64,000 bases of DNA from JAXGMQ01 sp964613055 (GCA_964613055.1 CAZTGD010000005.1:12843-76842), one strand, 5' to 3'. Numbered from the stretch's first letter, positions 8,552-16,565 are shown. Program-made: numbers and translations. Notes: a model not told the origin generated them from the letters alone.

Positions 8552-11500
8552 TTACTGTTTCAAAGAGTCTTCAACAATCTGTATTTCTTCTGGTGTAAGC
8601 TCATAGAGTTCATATACCAAATCATCAATCATTTTATCTGTCATTTCTATTTGTCTGTTTAACAGGTCTTTTTCATGTGAAGTCTTTGTTTTAGCAAGTT
8701 GTTTGTTTAGCTCAAGCATAGTTTCTACAAGTTGCACAATTTTGTCGTGTTTTTTCTTTTCGTTTGGGCTTTTGAGGTCGAGGATTTTGATTGGGATACT
8801 TTTAAGATACGTTGTCTTGTAAATATAATACCCTCCGGCTTTTGGGACTGTAGATTTTTTATAATAAAACTCAACAAGCTTAGAATTTAGGACACCTAAA
8901 ACAAAAGGCATCGAGTAAACTTCTGAAGGTTTTAAAATAATCCCACATGTCGTATCTCCATACAGACAACCATCTTCAGCAACAGAGAATCTATTACAAT
9001 CTGCCATCTCTGGTACGACAATCTTTTTTCCTGAGATTACATCAAATTTTCTTGGACACCACAATTCATACCATTTCTTTTTTGATTTTTTAAAATATTC
9101 TCTTCCATCAAGATCTTTTCTTCTGGCTGACAAATAATTGTAAATATTTTTATATCCTTGTAGTTCTTCTTCAGATAAAAAAATTGTTTTATCATCAGAA
9201 AACTTGTATGGGTAAATAATGTGATCTTCTACATCACCAATATGGTATCTCTGAATATTTTTTCCTCTCAACTGTGGAAATATAATTGATTCTTCTAGCA
9301 ACTTATCTCTTATTTCTTGTTTTGAGATGACAAAAACTGAATTGTTCCCAGAAACAATACCCTCAGAAATTGCCTTTGTAATAACATCAAGTTTTATGGA
9401 ATTCTTTCTCATTTTTTCAAGTAACTCATTATGCTTTTTCGGTCTAATCACCCAAACATCAGATGAAAGGGAATTTTGATTTCCATGGATAGACCTTGAG
9501 TTTAGGCTTCTCACTCTGTAGTTGAATTTTAGATTAGAATCAATTGTTTTACATTTTTGAAAGATAAAAATTCCAGTATAATTTGTTGCACCTTTGAAAA
9601 CTTGAACATCTTCGAAATCACATATACTTTCAATCTGAACATTTTCTAAAAGATATTTTCTTATATCTTTTCCATGTGTCCGTTTCATAAAATTTGTTGG
9701 ACAAATAAAACCGAACTCCCCATCATTATCCAGAAGGTCTACCGATCTTTCAATAAATGGAATATACAGATCAAATCTACCTTTTGCAGACTTATACACA
9801 AGTGTTAGGTGTTTTTTTACATCTTTAAATCCATGAAAACCTAAATACGGTGGATTACCAATCACAGCGTCAAAACCATAACCTTTTTCAAGCTCTCGAG
9901 AGGGAGATTCCAAATCAAGTTTGGAATGACGTGAGTTTTTCCATTTGATGATTTTTGGAAACTCTTTATCCCAATCAAAAGCATTGATTTTTCTCAAATG
10001 ATCTAAATCATTTCTCTTGACAGGGTTTAGATCGTAGAAATCACTTTCAATAAGGCTGTTACCACACTTGATGTTTTCACCGAGGTCGGGTAATGCTCTT
10101 TTCATTCCTAGGTCTGGGCTGTTTTCCTCTTCCAGCACTTTTAATAAAAGGTTTAGCTTTGCCACTTCCACCGCTTGTGTGTCTATGTCTACGCCATAGA
10201 TATTATTCAAAAGAATTTCTTTTTTCTTTTCGGTTGAGAGTCTCCAACCGCCTTTTATTTCATAGATTGGTTGATTCTTTTTCTTTGCATATTTTTCTGG
10301 ATCATTATTACTGTAGTAGTCAAGATGCCAGTCAATAAGATGTTGGAATGCTCCGAGTAAAAATGAACCTGAACCACAAGCTGGGTCAAGAATCTTTAAT
10401 TTTGAGGCTTGTTTTGGTGTTTTCCCTTCAAGCAATTTACCAACAGTGTTGCTAACGATGTAATCAACAATGTATTTTGGCGTATAATAAACACCTCCAG
10501 CTTTCCTAACCTCTGGTTTTTCCTCAATTGTTGCTTGATGTGAATCATCTAATGTGATTACCCTTCCCAAAAATTTTTCATAGACATGACCAAGAATATC
10601 CACAGGTAGTATTGAAAAATCGAAATTATAATATGGAGGGTAAAGATTATCGATTATCTCTTTTAGAACCGTGTCGTCAATTTTAATATTTTTTGAGTAA
10701 TTATCAAAATCTGGTCTTCCATCCTCTTTTTTAAAATGAAACAAGCCTGAGTTATATTTTGTATCAGCATGATCGTAGATAGCTATGAGTTTCGAGTAAA
10801 CATTTTTACCCTTCATAGCTTCATCAAGTTTAAACTCTTTTCTATTCTCAATCCCTCTATCTTCAGCAATTCTCAGGAACAGGATTCTATCAATAGTTCT
10901 TTGTACAACACTGTTTAGAAGGTAAACATCAAGACCTTTGTTTTTAAGTGCAATGTTTGTTGCTAGTTTTTCTCTCCAACCTTCTATCATTTTCAAAAGT
11001 GTTTCATCAACAGGTTCTCTTTTCCCTTTGACTAGGTGCTGATAGTCATCAAGTAATTTATCCAAAGAACCTCTCGCTACATTCTCACGTCCTAGATAGC
11101 CTTCAATCTCATCCCATTTTTTTATGTAATCCTCAAAGTGGTATTTCCTTAATAATCCAACATGCGGTCTATCTGACTTATCTTTTGGCTGAACACGTAC
11201 ATCATATAAACTGAGATACTCAAAATTTGATAAGATCGAAACGTATATCGTATCATTGTTCCACCCATAACGTCTAAGCTGATATGCAGAATCTTTATCA
11301 TCTAAAATATTTACTGATGGCTTTTTTGTTTCAAGAAAAAAAGCTGGAGCTCCGCCAATTCTGAACAAATAATCGGGTTTTTTTGTCCCAGAACCTTGCA
11401 TACGCTGGCTATACTGCTGTTCAACATCTCTGTATCTCTCAGGTTTTCCATCCTTATTTGAAATATCCCAACCAAGTGCTTCAAACAAAGGATCAATAAA

Positions 11501-11602
11501 ATCTGTACAAAGTGATGTTTCTTTATAACTGGTTTCTTTGTAAGTATCGATGTAGTTTCTAAATGTAGCGACACGTTCAACAACAGTCTTTGGTATGCTC
11601 AT
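8552..11602 (-). CDS. Type IIG restriction-modification enzyme (fused nuclease-methylase-specificity)
   Basis: This 1,016-residue protein combines cutting, adenine-N6 methylation and target recognition in one chain. Residues 1-110 resemble a PD-(D/E)xK nuclease (FIDPLFEALGWDI, then KPDYLFRIGG and FFLETKKP). The methylase motifs are ILDPACGSGSFLLGAF (SAM binding) and VIGNPPYLGF (catalytic NPPY). The last third resembles a TaqI-like target-recognition region, ending in a coiled stretch. GGAG lies just before ATG 11602. The gene is inside an inverted-repeat-bounded island with a transposase remnant, implying horizontal acquisition. Just before the NPPY motif an in-frame palindromic repeat (9907-9927) encodes HSKLDLES. 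The recognition sequence cannot be read. Confidence 0.9.
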   Translation of the reverse strand: MSIPKTVVERVATFRNYIDTYKETSYKETSLCTDFIDPLFEALGWDISNKDGKPERYRDVEQQYSQRMQGSGTKKPDYLFRIGGAPAFFLETKKPSVNILDDKDSAYQLRRYGWNNDTIYVSILSNFEYLSLYDVRVQPKDKSDRPHVGLLRKYHFEDYIKKWDEIEGYLGRENVARGSLDKLLDDYQHLVKGKREPVDETLLKMIEGWREKLATNIALKNKGLDVYLLNSVVQRTIDRILFLRIAEDRGIENRKEFKLDEAMKGKNVYSKLIAIYDHADTKYNSGLFHFKKEDGRPDFDNYSKNIKIDDTVLKEIIDNLYPPYYNFDFSILPVDILGHVYEKFLGRVITLDDSHQATIEEKPEVRKAGGVYYTPKYIVDYIVSNTVGKLLEGKTPKQASKLKILDPACGSGSFLLGAFQHLIDWHLDYYSNNDPEKYAKKKNQPIYEIKGGWRLSTEKKKEILLNNIYGVDIDTQAVEVAKLNLLLKVLEEENSPDLGMKRALPDLGENIKCGNSLIESDFYDLNPVKRNDLDHLRKINAFDWDKEFPKIIKWKNSRHSKLDLESPSRELEKGYGFDAVIGNPPYLGFHGFKDVKKHLTLVYKSAKGRFDLYIPFIERSVDLLDNDGEFGFICPTNFMKRTHGKDIRKYLLENVQIESICDFEDVQVFKGATNYTGIFIFQKCKTIDSNLKFNYRVRSLNSRSIHGNQNSLSSDVWVIRPKKHNELLEKMRKNSIKLDVITKAISEGIVSGNNSVFVISKQEIRDKLLEESIIFPQLRGKNIQRYHIGDVEDHIIYPYKFSDDKTIFLSEEELQGYKNIYNYLSARRKDLDGREYFKKSKKKWYELWCPRKFDVISGKKIVVPEMADCNRFSVAEDGCLYGDTTCGIILKPSEVYSMPFVLGVLNSKLVEFYYKKSTVPKAGGYYIYKTTYLKSIPIKILDLKSPNEKKKHDKIVQLVETMLELNKQLAKTKTSHEKDLLNRQIEMTDKMIDDLVYELYELTPEEIQIVEDSLKQ
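9907..9927. repeat. Short palindromic element inside the RM gene
   Basis: ATTCCAAA-TCAAG-TTTGGAAT is a perfect eight-base-arm palindrome followed by GACG. It has the same 'GTCATTCC...GGAAT' layout as the repeats at 49789-49808 and 49886-49906. Here it is read in frame as part of the type IIG enzyme without disrupting it. Confidence 0.65.
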
Positions 11603-11708
11603 CTGAACTCCTAGCCTCTAAATAATTACCATTCACACATCAAATCATCTATTCTAGTGTAATACGTCTTAATAGCTTTGATAGCTGGTTTAAGTTGTAG
11701 GTTTTTAC

Positions 11709-12251
11709 TCACGCACACACCATCCTCTTCAGCATATCACCAAAGATGAAAGCAGGTTTCCTTACAGGGGTTTTCTTTGACTTGGCTCTTGGTTTGTTGC
11801 CGTGGTGTTCATTATCCTTTTTTGGCTGTCCACCGACATAGGCTTCATCCATTTCAACAATACCCCTTAAAAGGCTTTTATCAGGTTCAAGTAATGCTTT
11901 TCTAATCTGAACCGATATTCTGTAGCCTGTCTTAACAGTAACACCGATATCCCTTGAAAGTTGACGGCTAGATATAGACTTCTTTGCGTTGGCAATAAGG
12001 AATATAGCCATAAACCATTTGGGTAAAGGTAAACGAGTGTGATGAAACATCGTTTTAGTAAGTACCGTGAATGACTTATGACAGTCCTTACACTGCCAAC
12101 GTTTGGTGGTTCTTGAAGGGTCGTGATGTGTTGTTGTGGAATAAGAACCGCAATAAGGACAGTAGACACCCTTTGCAAACCTTATTGCTTCAAGCTTTTC
12201 TACACATTTTTCGTGTGTCCCGAATTGGTTTGTTATGTCTAATAAGTTCAT
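11709..12251 (-). pseudogene. Truncated IS1595-family (ISXO2-like) transposase
   Basis: The 180-residue reading frame has the N-terminal zinc ribbon (CPYCGS, then WQCKDCHKSF) and the start of the DDE nuclease domain (RGIVEMDEAYVGGQPKKDN) of IS1595-type transposases. It then stops where an intact enzyme would have well over 100 further residues with the remaining catalytic residues. After KKTPV the sequence looks frame-shifted; an adjacent frame continues EEDGVCVSKNLQLKPAIKAI to about 11634, which may be the next piece of the decayed enzyme. It is therefore not expected to be active. It sits inside the right end of the candidate composite element. Confidence 0.8.
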
Positions 12252-12281
12252 AACTATATATTAGCAGGTTTTGTTGAGTTG

Positions 12282-12301
12282 TCAAGTCCTTAGAGGGAAC
12301 A
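12282..12301 (-). repeat. Right inverted repeat of the island
   Basis: Reverse complement TGTTCCCTCTAAGGACTTGA, matching the left repeat at 8148-8167. It lies 31 bases upstream of the transposase start codon, the usual position of an IS end. Confidence 0.5.
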
Positions 12302-12374
12302 ATATTGTGAAGATGCTGCTAACTTGATATTCATATTATCGATGTTATTATGTTTGTCAGTATGAAGGAGGACC

Positions 12375-12466
12375 AAGTGTCTAAACAGAGATCACTTTGA
12401 GCTTGTAGAGACGGGCAGTTAGCCTGTCAGGTTCAGGTGATCTACCGCTTCAAGCCGATCACCTGA
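12375..12466 (+). promoter_or_regulatory. Structured 5' leader of the ABC transporter-selD operon
   Basis: Three consecutive hairpins precede the operon. P1 (12375-12397) pairs AAGTG-TCT with AGA-CACTT around one bulge. P2 (12410-12428) pairs GACGGGC with GCCTGTC around AGTTA. P3 (12433-12466) pairs TCAGGTGATC with GATCACCTGA around a 14-base loop. GATCAC in P1 (12390-12395) could instead pair with GTGATC of P3, giving a mutually exclusive fold, and AGAC...GTCT (12477-12490) encloses the ribosome binding site. This layout suits a riboswitch or attenuator. It lacks the TPP motifs and I do not recognise a known class. Confidence 0.5.
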
Positions 12467-12494
12467 GAATTCAAATAGACTTAGGAGGTCTGAT

Positions 12495-13649
12495 ATGAAG
12501 CGATTTGTTGTGTTTACTCTTTTAGTTGTGTTGTCTTTTGGGTTGTTTGTCTCGTGTGGTGGAGAAGCTACAACTGATAATTCTAATAATGATTTGAATG
12601 AACAACTGCCGTTACTGAAGGTAGGTCACGTTAACCAGGATCATCACCTTGCTCTCTATGTTGCGGCATTGAAGGGTGATTTCTTTAAAAAAGACGGCGT
12701 CTGGATGACTGAGATTAAACCCAAGGAAAGATACACCCTGCACACCAATGATGGTCCGATTGCTGAGATTCAGTTGATTGTAACCAAGGGCGGAGCTGAG
12801 ATGCCAAACAACCTGTTGGCTGGACTGTTTGATATTGGTTTTGGTGGTCTTCCTGCAGTAATGGGTGTTGTCGACAAAGGCAAGGATGTTCGTGTCTTGA
12901 TGCCACTTCAAAATGAAGGAGATCAGTTGATCGTTGAAAAAGAGATGCCCGTTGAAAACTGGGATGAATTTGTTGAATACGTCAAGAACTCCGATGAACA
13001 AATTGTTTTAGGCTACAAAGCACCTACTGCCGTGCAGTATATAATTGCGCAAAAAGCATTCTCTGAAGTAGGCATATCATACACAGAAGATCCAACTGAT
13101 ACTGAAGCAATGGTTTTATGGGTTAACCAAAAGGGTCAGAAGAATATGACTTCGAACCTAGCCGCTGGCCAGATTGACGGTTTTGTGGCAAACCAACCCA
13201 CTCCAGCTCAAGCAATCATATCAGATGTAGGCAAATTCATCACAGAGTTAACCGTCTTACCGCCCGAAGGTATGTGGGCACAACACCCATGTTGTGTGGT
13301 CTGCAGTAACGAGAGGGTAAAGACAGAGCACCCAGAAGCGGTAAAACAGTTTCTCAAGCTCATCATGCTTGCCACTGATCATATCAATGATGATATGAAT
13401 GATGCCATTAATACTGCTTATGAATTCCTTGGACAAAAAGAGGGTGTTGAAGATCTGTCAATTCCAACCGTTTCTTTCAGTAATGAAGACGACGAAATCT
13501 GGAGAGGTGGATTGGTTACCTGGGTTAATGTCATGAATGAGATAGGCAAGTACAGTGGAGACCTAATGGGTGTAAACGATGAAACCGCTGTTGATATGTG
13601 TGTTGACTTCACATTTCTGGAAGAGCTTAAAAAGGAGCTTGGAAAATAG
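12495..13649 (+). CDS. ABC transporter substrate-binding lipoprotein (NMT1/SsuA-like)
   Basis: This 384-residue protein has a lipoprotein signal peptide ending in the lipobox VSCG (Cys 21), so it should be anchored outside the cytoplasmic membrane. The body resembles the NMT1/THI5/SsuA periplasmic-binding fold (LKVGHVNQDHHLALYVAALK, then NLLAGLFDIGFGGLPAVMGV). An unusual cysteine cluster, HPCCVVCSNE, lies near residue 273. The ligand is unknown. It is the first gene of an operon with a permease, an ATPase and selD, and an RNA leader precedes it, so a metabolite-controlled uptake system, perhaps for a selenium compound, is plausible but unproven. TAGGAGG lies just upstream of ATG 12495. Confidence 0.85.
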   Translation: MKRFVVFTLLVVLSFGLFVSCGGEATTDNSNNDLNEQLPLLKVGHVNQDHHLALYVAALKGDFFKKDGVWMTEIKPKERYTLHTNDGPIAEIQLIVTKGGAEMPNNLLAGLFDIGFGGLPAVMGVVDKGKDVRVLMPLQNEGDQLIVEKEMPVENWDEFVEYVKNSDEQIVLGYKAPTAVQYIIAQKAFSEVGISYTEDPTDTEAMVLWVNQKGQKNMTSNLAAGQIDGFVANQPTPAQAIISDVGKFITELTVLPPEGMWAQHPCCVVCSNERVKTEHPEAVKQFLKLIMLATDHINDDMNDAINTAYEFLGQKEGVEDLSIPTVSFSNEDDEIWRGGLVTWVNVMNEIGKYSGDLMGVNDETAVDMCVDFTFLEELKKELGK

Positions 13650-14491
13650 ACAGGGAAAGACTTAAAACAATCATATGGAGTATTGCAGGTGCGATAATCT
13701 TACCTGCAATACTCTTCCTTGTGTGGGATTATTCAGCAATGAGGATGGGATCATCGACACTTCTTCCAAGGGTTGGCGATGTATTCGATGTATTGATTCA
13801 TCCAACACGTGATCTTATCAGACAAGGATCCCTTCTGTATCATGTGTATATCTCTTCGATTCGTGTTCTAACTGGTTTTCTAATAGGTTCCCTCCTTGCG
13901 GTAATAATCGGTATGATGATGGGCATGTGGGAAAGAGTAAGGGATTTTATCACTCCGTTTATTGAACTAATGAGACCACTTTGCCCAGTAGCTTGGATAC
14001 CATTCGCTATCATCATCTTTGGTGGTTCGACACTATCGAATGTCTTTGGTTATAGATTCACTGAGAGCATACTAGACTACATACAGACTGCTCAGTTGTT
14101 CATAATTGCTTGGGGTGCTTTCTTTCCCGTATTGATAAACACCATTGATGGCGTAATGGGTGTTAGAAAAATATGGATTGAAACAGCAAAAACAATGAGT
14201 GCCGCACCTCACCAGATATGGGCAAAGGTGATACTGCCGGGAAGCTTCCCAAGGATTTTAACTGGGCTGAAGGTAGGACTTGGCATCTCATGGATGGTAG
14301 TTATAGCTGCAGAGATGTTCCCAGGACCTCCAGGTGGTATTGGATACTTGATGATGGAGGCGTATGCCCAAACTGAAATACACATCCTTGCGGCAGGATT
14401 GATAGCCGTTGGATTGGTGGGTGCATTGCTCAATGGTATCCTAAGTGCAATATACCGCATTTTTGCTAACTGGCAGGCAAAGGAGCGCTGA
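13646..14491 (+). CDS. ABC transporter permease (SsuC/TauC type), atypical start
   Basis: The protein is a binding-protein-dependent permease with several membrane segments and the EAA-like loop WIETAKTMSAAPHQIWAKVILPG. It partners the adjacent binding lipoprotein and ATPase. The first conventional in-frame start is GTG 13721, but the codons before it encode an obvious first membrane helix (KTIIWSIAGAIILPAILFLV) that family members possess. The frame is open only from 13631 and has no ATG, GTG or TTG before 13721. I therefore place the start provisionally at ATA 13646, which overlaps the upstream stop as ATAG and follows AAAGGAG; a sequencing error is possible. It also has about 25 extra residues after FAIIIFGG. 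Confidence 0.8.
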   Translation: MDRERLKTIIWSIAGAIILPAILFLVWDYSAMRMGSSTLLPRVGDVFDVLIHPTRDLIRQGSLLYHVYISSIRVLTGFLIGSLLAVIIGMMMGMWERVRDFITPFIELMRPLCPVAWIPFAIIIFGGSTLSNVFGYRFTESILDYIQTAQLFIIAWGAFFPVLINTIDGVMGVRKIWIETAKTMSAAPHQIWAKVILPGSFPRILTGLKVGLGISWMVVIAAEMFPGPPGGIGYLMMEAYAQTEIHILAAGLIAVGLVGALLNGILSAIYRIFANWQAKER

Positions 14492-14493
14492 TT

Positions 14494-15285
14494 ATGGTAA
14501 AGATAAGTGGTGTATTCAAGCGTTTCGACGAAACCGAGGTGCTGAAGAATATTAACCTCAAGTTTCTACCTGGTGAGTTCAATTGTCTACTCGGTCCAAC
14601 TGGATGTGGGAAAACCACTCTTTTGAGGATTATTGCAGGGTTGCTCAAACCTGATCTGGGTGTTGTAAAGATTGATAAACCGACAATATCAATGATCTTT
14701 CAACAGCAAACGCTATTCCCGTGGAGGAATGCACTTTCAAATGTGTGTCTTCCTCTCGAGTTTATGGGCTATCCAAAGAAAGAGCGAATTGAGATGGCCT
14801 ACAGACGGCTAGAAGAGGTAGGGATGGTTGACCAAGCCAGAAAGAAAGTATTCCATTTATCTGGTGGTATGCAACAGCGTGTACAGATAGCAAGAGCGTT
14901 GGTATCAAACCCGAGTGTCTTGCTTGCTGATGAACCCTTCGGAGCGCTCGATGAAAAAACAAGATATAACCTCCAACGTCAGATTCGAGATGTCGCAACT
15001 CGCAACAATATGAGTGTGATCTTTGTTACTCACAACGTCTCTGAGGCTATTTATCTTGGTGATCGCATCGTTGTCATCGGTAACCATCGGGTGAAAGCAG
15101 ACTATGACCTCACGGAACCACACCCAAGAAACAGAATCTCAGAGTGGTTTTCTGATCGAATTATTGAAGTTCGACAAGTGTTTGAGAACCTGATCATCTC
15201 GAATGAAGCAAATGATGAAATTGAGAATGTAGAAAGAGATGATTTTAAGACAGTTAAAATGGATGTGCAAAATGAAGATGAATAA
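14494..15285 (+). CDS. ABC transporter ATP-binding protein
   Basis: This 263-residue ATPase powers the adjacent permease. It has Walker A GPTGCGKTT, Q-loop QQQTLFPWRN, signature LSGGMQQRVQIARAL, Walker B VLLADEPFGALDE and the switch histidine in VTHNVSEA. It belongs to the nitrate/sulfonate/taurine group of importers. AAAGGAG precedes the ATG, two bases after the permease stop. Its last eight bases overlap the selD start, so the two are probably translationally coupled. The C-terminal 40 residues after HPRNRISEWF are acidic and variable. Confidence 0.92.
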   Translation: MVKISGVFKRFDETEVLKNINLKFLPGEFNCLLGPTGCGKTTLLRIIAGLLKPDLGVVKIDKPTISMIFQQQTLFPWRNALSNVCLPLEFMGYPKKERIEMAYRRLEEVGMVDQARKKVFHLSGGMQQRVQIARALVSNPSVLLADEPFGALDEKTRYNLQRQIRDVATRNNMSVIFVTHNVSEAIYLGDRIVVIGNHRVKADYDLTEPHPRNRISEWFSDRIIEVRQVFENLIISNEANDEIENVERDDFKTVKMDVQNEDE

Positions 15286-16312
15286 AGAGGAGGAGTTCCG
15301 ACTGACAAAGTTTGCCGGTTGTGCTGGTTGAGAAAGCAAGTGGGGGCCGGGTGCTCTCAAAGAACTCCTTCGTGATCTACCCAGATTTGATTCTAAGGAT
15401 TTGATAACACGCGATGTCACAAAAGCAGATGCTGTTGTATTCAGGTTGGACAAAGATCGATATGGCATCTACTCAGTCGATGTATTCTCACCAATAGTCG
15501 AAGACCCAGAGTCATTTGGCAGAGTAGTCTTTGCCAACAGTATTTCTGACATATGTGCAATGGGCGGTAAACCTTTGGTTGCTTTGAACGTGTGTATGTT
15601 TCCCCTTCAGGTACCCGTTGACAAACTGAATAGCATACTCCTCGGTGCATCAAAGGCCGCAATTGAGAATGGTGTGTTCATCGCTGGTGGTCACACCACA
15701 AAGAATGACGAGCTGCATTATGGGTTGTCTGTGTTTGGCGAATGCAAACCGGAAAATCTGAGAATGGCGAATAATGCTCGGGATGGTGATCACATAATCC
15801 TTACAAAAGCAATAGGTACGGGCATCATGTTTGCCGCTAAAGACAAGGTGGATAGTTTGGAATGGGACAGTGCAGTGCAATCCATGATGCAAACGTCTAT
15901 CAAAGCATCAGAAATTTTGACCCACTTTGGATGCCGATGTAGCACTGATATAACGGGTTTTGGTCTTGTCCCACACCTGTTTGAGGTGTTGGAGGAATCA
16001 AAGCTTTCAGCGGATATCATTCCAGAGAATATACCTTTACTGCCAGGTGTTTTTGACTTGGCTAATATATATCTCTGCCCTGTTCTATCTGATAACATGG
16101 GATTGGTAGGTAACAATTTCATTGCAGGTGATTCAGACCCGAGGTGGATGAATATCTGTTTTGATGCGCAGACCTCAGGAGGTTTACTCGCTTTTCTCTC
16201 GCCGGACAAATCAGATGAGTGTGTCATAGAGCTTAAAAAGGCAGGATATCCTGCAAGTGTAATTGGAAGTGTGTCAAAAGGCAAACCTCAAGTTAGATTG
16301 GTTACAAAATAA
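15278..16312 (+). CDS. selD: Selenophosphate synthetase, selenocysteine-containing (in-frame UGA)
   Basis: SelD makes selenophosphate from selenide and ATP, the selenium donor for selenocysteine tRNA and seleno-tRNA nucleosides. Read from ATG 15278 with UGA 15329-15331 as selenocysteine, the N-terminus is MNKEEEFRLTKFAGCAGU, followed by ESKWGPGALKELL. Sec18 falls at the catalytic Cys17 of E. coli SelD and Lys21 at its essential lysine. Downstream are SVDVFSPIVEDPESFGRV, ANSISDICAMGGKPL, AGGHTTKNDELHYGL and DAQTSGGLLAF, all typical of SelD. Total length is 344 residues, as usual. A hairpin follows the UGA immediately. The start overlaps the ABC ATPase gene by eight bases. A reading that stops at the UGA loses the whole active site. 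Confidence 0.93.
15328..15360 (+). promoter_or_regulatory. Bacterial SECIS hairpin of selD
   Basis: TTGAGA (15328-15333, containing the UGA) pairs with TCTCAA (15355-15360), and inside it GCA (15336-15338) pairs with TGC (15352-15354) around a G-rich loop. Bacterial SECIS elements are hairpins inside the coding region immediately after the UGA and recruit SelB. Position and pairing fit; the loop has not been matched to a specific SelB. Confidence 0.65.
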
Positions 16313-16347
16313 AAGCTAGTGTTTTTGTTGACGGTTTAGCACTGTTA

Positions 16348-16377
16348 AATTGGTACTTAGATAATTGGTACTTTGAT
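16348..16377. repeat. Tandem 15-base direct repeat
   Basis: AATTGGTACTTAGAT (16348-16362) is followed directly by AATTGGTACTTTGAT (16363-16377), 14 of 15 identical. It lies in the AT-rich gap between selD and the 16S terminator. An AT-only dyad CTATATAT...ATATATAG follows at 16417-16436. No function is evident. Confidence 0.6.
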
Positions 16378-16506
16378 GTATTTACATCCTTATTAATTCA
16401 TAACAATAATAATTAGCTATATATCTAAATATATAGATAGTGGTCAAATATAAAATTTTCAACCTTAAATGCCATTATCATTATCTATGAAATATTGTTA
16501 TCAATG

Positions 16507-16532
16507 AAAAAACCTCCGAAGGGTTCGGAGGT
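16507..16532 (-). terminator. Rho-independent terminator of the 16S gene
   Basis: On the minus strand ACCTCCGAA-CCC-TTCGGAGGT is a nine-base perfect hairpin followed by TTTTTT. It lies about 100 bases beyond the 16S 3' end, so the transcript stops without reaching a 23S gene. Confidence 0.9.
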
Positions 16533-16550
16533 CATCACTGGTGACAGAAA

Positions 16551-16565
16551 GAAAACTAGATAGCA
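16551..16565 (-). other. 3' strand of the pre-16S processing stem
   Basis: On the minus strand TGCTATCTAGTTTTC is exactly complementary to GAAAACTAGATAGCA in the 16S leader (18240-18254). A further seven-base pairing, GACTTTC (16575-16581) with GAAAGTC (18224-18230), lies inside it. Such long stems loop out pre-16S rRNA for RNase III. Confidence 0.75.

Larger units (their letters stand above)
8148..12301. mobile_element. Candidate IS1595-type composite element carrying a type IIG RM gene
   Basis: Imperfect 20-base inverted repeats bound this 4.15 kb segment: TGTTCCCTTAAAGGGCTAGA at 8148-8167 and, read on the minus strand, TGTTCCCTCTAAGGACTTGA at 12301-12282 (16 of 20 matches). The transposase remnant starts about 30 bases inside the right repeat, as expected for an IS1595 end. 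Between the repeats are a broken small ORF, a type IIG restriction-modification gene and the transposase remnant. IS1595-family elements are known to carry passenger genes. I could not find an eight-base target duplication outside the repeats, so the outer boundaries and the single-element reading are inferred. Confidence 0.45.

Noticed and set aside
8140..12309. Eight-base target duplication flanking the inverted repeats
   Set aside because: Flanks GATTGCAA or ATTGCAAT and ATATTGTG or AATATTGT share only ATTG; no exact direct repeat at any plausible boundary.
12375..12466. TPP riboswitch, because the transporter is NMT1/THI5-like
   Set aside because: The conserved CUGAGA and ACCUGA boxes are not in the right arrangement; CACCTGAGA occurs only as the 3' arm of a simple hairpin.
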